A stretch of DNA of 64,000 nt from Vreelandella zhaodongensis (GTDB lineage: Bacteria; Pseudomonadota; Gammaproteobacteria; Pseudomonadales; Halomonadaceae), in assembly GCF_013415115.1 (NCBI RefSeq), contig NZ_JACCDD010000002.1, forward strand, positions 186,001-250,000, read 5' to 3'. Shown here in pieces: positions 8,089 through 16,308 of the stretch; position 1 is the stretch's first letter, and each line of letters begins with the position of its first letter. The position numbers and the translations under genes are program-made. The notes beneath the pieces were generated by a model. That model ran no database searches. It worked only from the letters and a program-made list of their open reading frames with translations, and was not told where the DNA came from.

Positions 8089-9330
8089 ATGCAACGCATT
8101 GCGATTATTGGCGGTGGTATCACCGGCATTACAAGTGCTTACGCCCTAGCAAAGCGCGGTTTTGATGTCACTGTGTTTGAGAAACACCGCTATGCAGCCA
8201 TGGAAACGTCCTTTGCCAATGGCGGGCAGCTTTCAGCGTCGAATGCTGAAGTGTGGAACCACTGGCCGACAGTGCTTAAAGGTCTGCGCTGGATGCTGAA
8301 AAACGACGCGCCGCTACTGGTTAACCCTCGCCCTAGTTGGCATAAACTCAGCTGGTTTGCAGAGTTTATCGCCGCCATTCCCCGCTATGCCGATAACACC
8401 ACGGAAACCACCCGCTTAGCCATTGCTGCCCGAGAGCACTTATTCCAATGGGCAAAAGACGAGCAGATCGACTTCGACCTTAAACAGCAGGGCATTTTGC
8501 ATATCTACCGTGACAAAGCTGGTTTTGATCACGCAGCACGCGTGTCTCAGCTGCTAGCAAAAGGTGGCCTTGAACGCAGATCGGTCACTCCAGATGAAAT
8601 GCGCACCATCGAGCCGACGCTAGCAGGCAATTACTATGGTGGCTTCTATACCGAAAGCGATGCCACTGGCGACATTCATAAGTATACCAACGGCTTGGCA
8701 CAAGCAGCTGCTAAGCGAGGCGTAAAGCTCAATTATGGCCATCAGATAAACGACCTCGGCGCAGATGAAAATGGGGTCTGGGTGAATGCTACGGTAGACA
8801 ACGAAACCACCCGACAACGCTTCGATAGTGTGGTCGTATGTGCGGGTACCGGCAGCCGAGCCATTGCCGCTAAACTAGGCGACAGGGTCAACATTTACCC
8901 AGTGAAAGGTTACTCCATCACTGTGCAGCTAGATGACATGGCCTCTCAGCAAGCAGCGCCGACAGTCAGTCTGTTAGATGATGAAACCAAACTGGTGACC
9001 AGCCGCCTAGGGCACGACCGTTTCCGCGTGGCTGGTACCGCTGAATTCAATGGGGCGAATCGCGATATACGCAACGACCGCATTCAACCGCTGGTACGCT
9101 GGGTAGAAGAGTGCTTCCCAGGTGTGAGCACCCAGCGTGTCGTGCCCTGGGCAGGACTGCGCCCGATGCTACCTAATATGCTACCCAAGGTTGGCCCTGG
9201 TCGTTTGCCCACGGTGTTCTATAACACCGGTCACGGCCATCTGGGCTGGACACTGTCAGCGATTACCGCCGAGATGCTAGCGGATGCGGTAGACGCTGCC
9301 CAGGCAACCTCCCTCGCGGTAAGCCATTAA
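8089..9330 (+). CDS. FAD-dependent D-amino-acid dehydrogenase, DadA type (possibly acting on glycine)
   Basis: 413 residues from the ATG at 8089, chosen because GGAGAG stands five bases before it and because the longer frame runs through the riboswitch. The N-terminus has the Rossmann FAD motif IIGGGITG followed by FEKHRYAAMETSFANGG, and the C-terminus ends with NTGHGHLGWTLSAITAEML, the DadA/DAO family signatures. Such membrane-associated enzymes oxidise D-amino acids (or glycine in some members) to the keto acid and ammonia, passing electrons to the quinone pool. The tandem glycine riboswitch upstream suggests that glycine or its level controls expression. No alanine racemase gene follows, unlike the classical dadAX operon. 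Confidence 0.88.
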   Translation: MQRIAIIGGGITGITSAYALAKRGFDVTVFEKHRYAAMETSFANGGQLSASNAEVWNHWPTVLKGLRWMLKNDAPLLVNPRPSWHKLSWFAEFIAAIPRYADNTTETTRLAIAAREHLFQWAKDEQIDFDLKQQGILHIYRDKAGFDHAARVSQLLAKGGLERRSVTPDEMRTIEPTLAGNYYGGFYTESDATGDIHKYTNGLAQAAAKRGVKLNYGHQINDLGADENGVWVNATVDNETTRQRFDSVVVCAGTGSRAIAAKLGDRVNIYPVKGYSITVQLDDMASQQAAPTVSLLDDETKLVTSRLGHDRFRVAGTAEFNGANRDIRNDRIQPLVRWVEECFPGVSTQRVVPWAGLRPMLPNMLPKVGPGRLPTVFYNTGHGHLGWTLSAITAEMLADAVDAAQATSLAVSH

Positions 9331-9349
9331 ATAACCACGCAAACGGCGG

Positions 9350-12300
9350 TCACTTGAGGCCGCCGCTTGCCACCCACAGCCGATAAAGCGCTGGCGTGAA
9401 GAAAAACGACACTAACGTTGCCAACACCAAACCAAACCCAACAGTTTGCGCAAAGGGGGGCCACAGACCGCCTGCGGCTACCATCAGCGGAATTAACCCA
9501 GCAAACGTGGTAATGGTCGTAGAGATAATGTGTCGGCTGGTGGGGCCGCTGATAACGGCTAGCATGGCGTCGATATCACCTTGGCGGGCAGCTTCATCGT
9601 CATCAAACGCAGCAATAATGATAATGGTGGCATTAATCGCCACACCCACCAGGCCCATGATGCCAACGATAATCACAAACCCAAACGCATGACCACTGAG
9701 AAGCAGCGCCACAATCCCCATCCCCATGGCCTGAGCACCGGCAATAAACACAATGGCAGCCCGCCGAAAGGAGTTAAACGCCAGCACCACGGTGGCCACC
9801 ATGGCAATCACCAGCAACACCACTGAGGCAAGCAGTTGGCCGACGGCTTGGTCTCGCTCGGCGGCTTCACCACCGGTTTCAATGCGGTAGCCAGCAGGAA
9901 GACGAATCTCTCCCGCCTCTAGTGCAGCCTCAAGTCTGGCATCTAACTGTGCCATGGAGACCGCTGGCAACGCATCAGCGACCAAATAGCCTTGCACCAG
10001 TTGCACCCGTTCGGCATTGCGGCGGGTGATCACACTCCAGGCAGGGGTTAGCGACACCTCTGCTACCGCTGCCAATGGCAAGCCTTCGGCGACGTGGTCA
10101 CTGACCAAGCGCAGCGCGGCAAGCTGTTCGGCGTCGGTACGCCAATCATCCGCATAGCGCACGCGCACTGGGAGCTGCTGGGTATCTTCTAATACTCTAC
10201 CTGCAGGCTGACCCGACAGTGCAGCTCCCACTTGCTCTGCTAGGTTTTGCGGTGTTAAACCCGCATCGCTAAGTGCCGTGTGATCGATATCCAGTAATAG
10301 CCTGGGCAGGTCCCGCTGCATACCAGCCCGCACGTGGGTTACCTGGGGCAACTGGTGCATCAACCCCGCCAGCTCAAGACCCAGTGATGACAGTACCGCT
10401 AGGTCATTGCCATAAACACGCAGCTCAATCGGCGCCTTAAACGGCGGCCCCTGTTCATACTTACGCACCACGCTCTGCGCCTGAGGAAAACGTTGATCAA
10501 GCGCTTGCTGCAACGCTGGCACCCGCTGGTTCGTGATCTCTAACGACTCCGTGTCTACGATCACATGCAAAAATGCTGGATTATTATCCTCATTGGTCAT
10601 CACGTTGTAGTACATCATTGGCGCACTTTCGCCGATAAACGCCGATACGCGAGTGATGCCAGGCAGCTCACGAATCATCGCCTCTACCTCAAGGGCCAGT
10701 GCTTGGGTATTCGCCATGCTGCTAGCAGGCGGCAAACGCACTTCAATATGAAACTGATCCCGATCGGCCGGAGGGAAAAAGGCCACGTCCAGGGTTGGCA
10801 TCAACGCGATACCGCCCACTGGTACGCATAGCGTGATAATCATGGCGGCAACAGGATGGCGCAATGCGCTGCGTATCGTACGGCGAAAGCCTCGTTTAAC
10901 CATCCTATTGAGGGTATTATTTCCAGGTGCTGGCGGTTTATCCGCGACCTTGGCTAACAGCATGGGAGACAGCGCAGGCACCAACAGCAGCGACACCAGA
11001 TAAGAACTCACTAATGCCACCATCACGGCCATGGCGAGCGGCCCGACAAACTCTCCGGCAGGGCCAGGCATGAGCACAATCGGCATAAATGCCAAAATGG
11101 TGGTTAAGGTGCTGGCAAGTAGCGGCACCGCTAAATGGCGAAGCGTATCGCGAGTGGCGGCAAACGCCGAATCGCCCTTCAAGAAGCGCTCTCGCAGGGC
11201 GTTAGTGATCACAATCGCGTTATCCACCATTAGCCCCAGCGCCACAATAATGCCGGTAATACTCATCTGGTGAATATCAATGCCAAGCGGCCTGAAAAAG
11301 GCCAAAGTGAGCAGCGCCGTGGCAGGAATGGCAAGCCCCACCGTTACCGCCGAACGCCAGCCCATGGTCAAAAACAGAATGGCCACCACCAGCACTAACC
11401 CCATCAGCAAGCTGAGCGCTACGTCACTTAAGCGCTGATTGGTGTAACTGGCCTGCTCAAACACCTCATCAACCTCAATCCCGCTGGGCAGCTCATCAGC
11501 GAACACCGCCAGCTGTTGCTGCGCCCGCTCCACCCAGGTATCGATACGCTGCCCTGGCGCCATACGTGCGCCGACAAACACCGCTGACTTGCCGTTCAGC
11601 AAGGCAGCGGCGGCTGGCGGGTCTTGCACGCCACGACGCAGCTCGGCCAGCTCGCCAAGCGTGACGGTTTGCCCCTGATGGGTGGCCACATCGATATCAC
11701 GCAACCTGTCTAGCGCGCCAAACTCTCCACTTAGCCCCACCGTTAGCCGATGTCCATCGGTGACCACTTCACCTGCAGTACGTCGGCCATCACTGGCGTC
11801 AATAATGGCGGCAAGCTGCCCCACTGAAAGCCCCAGGGCATTCAGCTCCAAGGGGTCGACCATCACTTCGACCTGCTCCCCTGCAACGCCAAAGAGATGG
11901 GTATATTCGGTACCTGCAACTCGCCTAAATTGATCTTCCAGGCGCTCGGCGTAGCGCTCCATTAGCTGCGGATTGGGTGGAGAGTCCAGAGTCCAGTGAA
12001 GTGCAGCTACGATGCTAAACGCATAACCTCGGTCATCCAGCAGTTCGGGAGCTTGCACACCATCTGGCAACGTTGGGGCGACATCGCCCAGCTTGTCCCG
12101 CACCCGGCTCCATACGGAGGTGACATCAATCACCTCATCTTCTAATTCCAGGCTGATAACAGCGATGCCTTGCCGCGACGTGGTTTCTAGTACTTTAATC
12201 TCAGCAATTGTACGCAGCTCATCCTCGATAGGCCGCGCAACTAAGGCTTCTATTTGCTCAGGTGTCGCGCCTGGGTATGGGGCAAGCACCGTGGCCATCC

Positions 12301-12424
12301 GCGCGACAAGATGAGGGTCTTCTGCACGCGGAAGCGTTTGAATCGCCGATAACCCAGCAACCACAAGCAGCCCCAACGTGAGCGCGAGTAAGCGCCGATT
12401 AAATAGCCACTCAATGCGCTGCAT
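9350..12424 (-). CDS. RND efflux transporter, inner-membrane pump
   Basis: 1024 residues, typical for tripartite RND pumps. The N-terminal helix is followed by a periplasmic loop (ATVLAPYPGATPEQIEALV), five to six transmembrane helices including LGLMVDNAIVITNALRERF, a second large periplasmic loop after about residue 540, and a closing bundle with INATIIIIAAFDDDEAARQG and FFFTPALYRLW. It exports drugs, dyes or lipophilic compounds with a membrane-fusion protein, encoded directly upstream with a short overlap (14 bases). No outer-membrane channel gene is in the unit, so a TolC-type protein encoded elsewhere must be used. Likely repressed by the divergent TetR protein. Confidence 0.92.
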   Translation of the reverse strand: MQRIEWLFNRRLLALTLGLLVVAGLSAIQTLPRAEDPHLVARMATVLAPYPGATPEQIEALVARPIEDELRTIAEIKVLETTSRQGIAVISLELEDEVIDVTSVWSRVRDKLGDVAPTLPDGVQAPELLDDRGYAFSIVAALHWTLDSPPNPQLMERYAERLEDQFRRVAGTEYTHLFGVAGEQVEVMVDPLELNALGLSVGQLAAIIDASDGRRTAGEVVTDGHRLTVGLSGEFGALDRLRDIDVATHQGQTVTLGELAELRRGVQDPPAAAALLNGKSAVFVGARMAPGQRIDTWVERAQQQLAVFADELPSGIEVDEVFEQASYTNQRLSDVALSLLMGLVLVVAILFLTMGWRSAVTVGLAIPATALLTLAFFRPLGIDIHQMSITGIIVALGLMVDNAIVITNALRERFLKGDSAFAATRDTLRHLAVPLLASTLTTILAFMPIVLMPGPAGEFVGPLAMAVMVALVSSYLVSLLLVPALSPMLLAKVADKPPAPGNNTLNRMVKRGFRRTIRSALRHPVAAMIITLCVPVGGIALMPTLDVAFFPPADRDQFHIEVRLPPASSMANTQALALEVEAMIRELPGITRVSAFIGESAPMMYYNVMTNEDNNPAFLHVIVDTESLEITNQRVPALQQALDQRFPQAQSVVRKYEQGPPFKAPIELRVYGNDLAVLSSLGLELAGLMHQLPQVTHVRAGMQRDLPRLLLDIDHTALSDAGLTPQNLAEQVGAALSGQPAGRVLEDTQQLPVRVRYADDWRTDAEQLAALRLVSDHVAEGLPLAAVAEVSLTPAWSVITRRNAERVQLVQGYLVADALPAVSMAQLDARLEAALEAGEIRLPAGYRIETGGEAAERDQAVGQLLASVVLLVIAMVATVVLAFNSFRRAAIVFIAGAQAMGMGIVALLLSGHAFGFVIIVGIMGLVGVAINATIIIIAAFDDDEAARQGDIDAMLAVISGPTSRHIISTTITTFAGLIPLMVAAGGLWPPFAQTVGFGLVLATLVSFFFTPALYRLWVASGGLK

Positions 12425-13571
12425 GGGCCACTTCCTCGCTAACCGTGACCTGCTGCCCTGGGGTAATGCGGTGGGTACCGCTGGTAATCAGCCGCCCACC
12501 GGGCTCAAGCGTGCCGCGTACGAACGCTTGATCGCCTAGCGTATGCAGCAATTCAACGCTAGCCCGCGCGACGCGGTAGTGGCCATTTTCTAGTGGCTCC
12601 GCCACCAGCACGTTCCACACGCCACGGTCGGCGGCAAGCAGAGCATCCAGCGGCACCCAGTACCCGCTGGATGGCTCGGTGATCGTATAACGCAGCTCAG
12701 CCACATCGCCAGGAACAGCGCCGAACGTAGGCTCAAGCGACACCACTAGCGTCTGTGTACGGCTGTCATTGTTCACCTGAGGCAGCCGTGCACGCACTTC
12801 TCCACGCAGGGGCTGGCCGTTAACGCTTAGCGTTACCGGTTCGCCAGGAACAAACGTTGCAGCCAGCCGTGCAGGCAGCCCGATGTGCGCCTCCAACTGC
12901 TCCACATCGATAAGGTCAAAGGCTGCGGTGCCGCCACTTACTAAGCTTCCGACGCTTATATGGCGCTCAACCACCTGCCCGTTAAAGGGCGCTGTTAGCG
13001 TGCTGTCATTCAGGTCAGCGGTAAGGCTGTCACGCTCGGCCGAGAGCGCCGCAAGACGTGCCTGGAGGGTTAACCGATCCGTACGGGCCTGATCCAGCGA
13101 TGTGCGGCTGGCAAAGTTACTCTGGTTAAGCTGTGCTTCGCGCTCTTCCTGGCGTTGGGCAAGGCCGAGACTGGCGCGAGCTTCTTCGCTGCGCGCTGCC
13201 ACTTCGGCTAAACGACTTTCCAGGCGGCGGGTGTCCAGAATGGCCAGAACATCACCTTTCTCAACGGTATCGCCACGGTCTGCTAATACAGACTGAACGC
13301 GCCCTGCCGGCTCAAACGCTAACGCTACCGACTGGTGCGCCACCACGCGCCCGGTTAAGCGCACATCGCGCTTTAGCTGTTCGGCTTCCGCAAGCGGTTG
13401 CGTTGCCACCTGTAGAAGAGCCTTACCAGCCTCCTGCTGACGTACCTGCTGGGCACTACTGTGCTGACTGGTTAACAGCGTAATCACCGCCAGTGTCAGC
13501 CCTATCATCAATAGCGCTACCAGCGTGCCACGCAATCGATGTCCCCAGGATGTCTCAGAAGGCTTGCCCAT
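12411..13571 (-). CDS. RND efflux periplasmic adaptor (membrane-fusion protein)
   Basis: 386 residues. One N-terminal membrane anchor (GTLVALLMIGLTLAVITLL), a lipoyl/barrel-sandwich start (LTGRVVAHQSVALAFEPAGRV, residues about 68-88), a coiled-coil hairpin around residues 105-165 (heptad-like run of E, R, Q, A), then the second lipoyl half (LTAPFNGQVVERHISVG) and beta-barrel domains. It links the RND pump to an outer-membrane channel. It is the first gene of a two-gene operon with the pump and is divergent from a TetR gene across about 100 bases. Confidence 0.92.
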   Translation of the reverse strand: MGKPSETSWGHRLRGTLVALLMIGLTLAVITLLTSQHSSAQQVRQQEAGKALLQVATQPLAEAEQLKRDVRLTGRVVAHQSVALAFEPAGRVQSVLADRGDTVEKGDVLAILDTRRLESRLAEVAARSEEARASLGLAQRQEEREAQLNQSNFASRTSLDQARTDRLTLQARLAALSAERDSLTADLNDSTLTAPFNGQVVERHISVGSLVSGGTAAFDLIDVEQLEAHIGLPARLAATFVPGEPVTLSVNGQPLRGEVRARLPQVNNDSRTQTLVVSLEPTFGAVPGDVAELRYTITEPSSGYWVPLDALLAADRGVWNVLVAEPLENGHYRVARASVELLHTLGDQAFVRGTLEPGGRLITSGTHRITPGQQVTVSEEVAHAAH

Positions 13572-13594
13572 AATGGCCTCGAAATGGTTTATTC

Positions 13595-13638
13595 TTGAAC
13601 GATACTGTTCACTATAATATGTGTACGCTTACGTTCAA
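13595..13638. promoter_or_regulatory. paired inverted operator-like repeats between efflux operon and TetR gene
   Basis: TTGAACGATACTGTTCAC (13595-13612) and the reverse complement of 13621-13638 share TTGAACGNNANNGTNCAC. The two 18-base copies point towards each other around TATAATAT (13613-13620), which looks like a -10 box. The layout is what a TetR-type repressor controlling both divergent promoters would need. Binding is inferred, not shown. Confidence 0.6.
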
Positions 13639-13672
13639 TATTTATTTATTCGATTGACGCGGATTTCACTGG

Positions 13673-14338
13673 ATGACCGACCCTCAACATAACCCTCCTG
13701 ACAAAAAACGCAGCGCTGGCCGCCCGAAAGATATGGCCAAGCACAACGCCATGCTGGACGCGGCGGCGTGTCTGCTGTTCCGCAATGGATTGGAAGGCGT
13801 CACCATGGAAGCCGTTGCGCGTGAGGCGGGCGTTTCCAAAGTCACCGTGTACGGCCATTTTGTGACCAAAGAAGCACTTTTCGGCAGCGTGATTCGCCGT
13901 GAAACCGCCATCATTCGTCAAGGGTTAGACAAACTACCCGACACCCACGAGGAAGTTCGCCAGTCGCTGATCGAGGCAGGTATAGGCCTTGTGAACTTTT
14001 TATTAGAACCCCACGTACTGGCGGTGGAGCGCGTGATGAGTGCCCAAGGGACACAGTACCCGGAACTGCTGCAGGCCTTTTTCGAGGCGGGCCCCTGGGC
14101 CACCAAGCAGTGGCTGCAGGAGAAACTGGAAGGGCTTGTCCATGCTGGACGTTTAACACTAAACACTCCCACGCTGGCCGCCGAGCAGCTGTGCAGCATG
14201 TGGCAAGGCATGCTGGTCACGGAAGTCCGTATGGGCGTTCGCCAGCCCCCCAGCAATAAAGAGCTTCACCGCCATATCAGTAGCGCCGTGGATGTGTTTT
14301 TAGCGGCATATGGTGCGAAGCACTCGCCTAAGTACTAA
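13673..14338 (+). CDS. TetR/AcrR-family transcriptional regulator
   Basis: 221 residues. The N-terminal TetR DNA-binding domain covers about residues 20-68 (AACLLFRNGLEGVTMEAVAR, then EAGVSKVTVYGHFVTKEALF), followed by a helical ligand-binding domain with a TetR_C-like region (FEAGPWATKQWLQEKLEGLV). It is divergent from an RND adaptor-pump operon and most likely represses it, releasing on binding a pump substrate. The shared intergenic region holds the paired repeat at 13595-13638. Confidence 0.9.
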   Translation: MTDPQHNPPDKKRSAGRPKDMAKHNAMLDAAACLLFRNGLEGVTMEAVAREAGVSKVTVYGHFVTKEALFGSVIRRETAIIRQGLDKLPDTHEEVRQSLIEAGIGLVNFLLEPHVLAVERVMSAQGTQYPELLQAFFEAGPWATKQWLQEKLEGLVHAGRLTLNTPTLAAEQLCSMWQGMLVTEVRMGVRQPPSNKELHRHISSAVDVFLAAYGAKHSPKY

Positions 14339-14457
14339 CGTGAATTGCTAATCAAAAAAGCGTTGGCATCGCGGCGCTGTGTGGCATTCAACACTGAATT
14401 CAGGAACTATGCCTAACGAGAGTCTTGAAAAAACGATCCACCATAAGGATGGACCCT

Positions 14458-15816
14458 ATGCGCGATGATGAAAAATATACCAATACTGAGGAGCCGCTAT
14501 TATATCTTCAGCAGTTGCTTGACGCCTCAGACTCAGCGGGTCTCAATGTTTTTTTCACTGAATTACCAGTCTTAGATATTGCTCGAATACTTGAATCGTT
14601 TCCTGCCAAAACACGCGACTCACTCTGGGAGTTTATTCCTGAAAGCTTAATAGGTGAAGTACTAGCAGAAGTCGATGAAGATATTCGTGCTGATTATATT
14701 GAAGATTTATCTGCCAGCGACGTAGAGCAGATTGTTAAAGGCTTGGATGCTCAAGAAGTTGCTGAGGTACTAGATGTCGCCGACGAATCCATTAAAGCCA
14801 GCGTTTACGCTAGCCTAGATGAAGATATTCGTGCACAAGTTGAGAACCTTCATGCCTACGAAGATGATGTCGTAGGGCGTTATATGGACCCAGAAACCGT
14901 TAACGTAAAACAGGGGGTTTCACTGGAGGCAGTTCAACGTTATATCCGGATTCATCATCTACTCGATGATGAGTCACAGCAAATCATGATCACTGATAAA
15001 GATAAACGGTTACTCGGCACACTGACACTGATTGATTTAATTAAGCAACCACAAGAAACCGTGGTTGATGATTATATGGATGAACCCTTCACACTAAATG
15101 ACCAAATGAAAGTCAGTGATGCTGCCATATTATTGCGTTCCAAAGAACTGCCTTTTGTACCAGTATGTGACAGTAGTGGGTTATTAGTAGGTCAGCTAAA
15201 CGCCGCCGACGTATTAGAGATCACCCAAGACGATGCCGATATGACCTTGAAGCATATGGCAGGTGTCAGTGATGAAGAAGAAGTGTTTACACCCATTATA
15301 CGAAGTGCGAAAAGCCGAGGAATTTGGCTGGGCATTAATCTGTTAACAGCCTTCTTAGCGGCATCCGTCATCGGGCAGTTTGAAGAAGTGCTCGATCAAA
15401 TAGTTGCCTTAGCGATTTTAATGCCGGTGGTGGCCAGCATGGGGGGTATTGCAGGCAGTCAAACCCTAACCGTCGTGATACGCGGCTTGGCGCTTGGTCA
15501 ACTTGCCGGTAACAACAAACGCTGGCTCTATAACAAAGAGTTATGGGTAGGGATAAGCAACGGCTTTGTATGGGCATTAGTTGTTGGCTTCATTTCACAT
15601 ATTTGGTTTGGCGACCCGCTAATTACGCTTGTGATAACGCTGGCGATCTTTATCAATATGAGTGTTGCCAATCTCTCTGGCGTGCTAATTCCACTGGTAT
15701 TGAAAAAATTAAAGATCGATCCCGCGTTATCCGGTGCGGTTATTCTAACCACGGTTACCGATGTGGTCGGCTTTTTGTCATTTTTAGGATTAGCCACCCT
15801 AATTATCTTGGGGTAA
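14458..15816 (+). CDS. mgtE: magnesium transporter MgtE
   Basis: 452 residues from the ATG at 14458, which has AAGGA eight bases upstream; in-frame TTG 14425 and ATG 14449 are less likely starts. Domains in order: an N-terminal MgtE superhelical domain (about residues 25-130), a pair of CBS domains (ETVNVKQGVSLEAVQRYIRI to QLNAADVLEITQDDADM), and a five-helix transmembrane domain with the conserved PVVASMGGIAGSQTLTVVIR and a final VGFLSFLGLATLIIL. MgtE is a Mg2+-gated Mg2+ channel of the inner membrane. The gene stands alone and is AT-richer in codon use than its neighbours, with many TTA and ATT codons, which may point to a different origin. Confidence 0.93.
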   Translation: MRDDEKYTNTEEPLLYLQQLLDASDSAGLNVFFTELPVLDIARILESFPAKTRDSLWEFIPESLIGEVLAEVDEDIRADYIEDLSASDVEQIVKGLDAQEVAEVLDVADESIKASVYASLDEDIRAQVENLHAYEDDVVGRYMDPETVNVKQGVSLEAVQRYIRIHHLLDDESQQIMITDKDKRLLGTLTLIDLIKQPQETVVDDYMDEPFTLNDQMKVSDAAILLRSKELPFVPVCDSSGLLVGQLNAADVLEITQDDADMTLKHMAGVSDEEEVFTPIIRSAKSRGIWLGINLLTAFLAASVIGQFEEVLDQIVALAILMPVVASMGGIAGSQTLTVVIRGLALGQLAGNNKRWLYNKELWVGISNGFVWALVVGFISHIWFGDPLITLVITLAIFINMSVANLSGVLIPLVLKKLKIDPALSGAVILTTVTDVVGFLSFLGLATLIILG

Positions 15817-16010
15817 TGCACCCTAACGAGAGACTCTTTGATTAACTTTATGAGCGCAAACAAGCCGAAAACCGTAGCTTACATGGCGTAGATAAGCATT
15901 TTTAGACGGGTTCAATGCCGTTTCCCGAGGTAGCGCTTCATAGGCTAGATAGGTGGAAAGCCAGCGTCTGTATAGCGGTTGTGAGTGATGTGAAAACCTG
16001 CTAAATTAAT

Positions 16011-16029
16011 GCTAATGGTTATCATTAAC
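16011..16029. promoter_or_regulatory. Fur-box-like site upstream of hemP
   Basis: GCTAATGGTTATCATTAAC matches the 19-base Fur consensus GATAATGATAATCATTATC at 15 of 19 positions (counted by eye). It lies 17 bases before the hemP start, where Fur would block transcription of the haem uptake genes under iron-replete conditions. Confidence 0.75.
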
Positions 16030-16046
16030 TCAGGAAACACTCTCTC

Positions 16047-16214
16047 ATGCAGCCTAGGAAACAATACGCCGCGTCAGAAGGCACGCCTAGCGCCCCCCGC
16101 GAGGTAACAAGTCAGGCGCTGCTCGATCAAAACGGTCAGTTGATTATTCTTCATGAGCAGCGCCGTTATGTGTTGCGACGCACGAAAAGTGGCAAGCTCA
16201 TTTTAACGGCGTAA
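16047..16214 (+). CDS. hemP: hemin uptake protein HemP
   Basis: A 55-residue protein. Its C-terminal half carries the HemP family pattern: SQALLDQNGQLIILHEQRRY followed by VLRRTKSGKLILTA at the end. HemP-family proteins sit at the head of haem uptake operons and have been implicated as co-activators of haem receptor expression; this is family knowledge. A Fur-like site precedes it and a TonB-dependent receptor gene follows 94 bases downstream on the same strand, which supports the call. The ribosome site is AGGAA about ten bases before the ATG. Confidence 0.88.
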   Translation: MQPRKQYAASEGTPSAPREVTSQALLDQNGQLIILHEQRRYVLRRTKSGKLILTA

Positions 16215-16308
16215 GTTATTGACCCCCATCCTTTTATAGCCAGCCAGGTAGCCCATCGCACCCCGCCAGCCATGTTATCCATCACTTATTGCTGGAACTG
16301 CCTGGCCC

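Noticed and set aside
9344..9365. CGGCGG...CCGCCG inverted repeat as a terminator after dadA
   Set aside because: It overlaps the 3' coding end of the RND gene and has no U tract.
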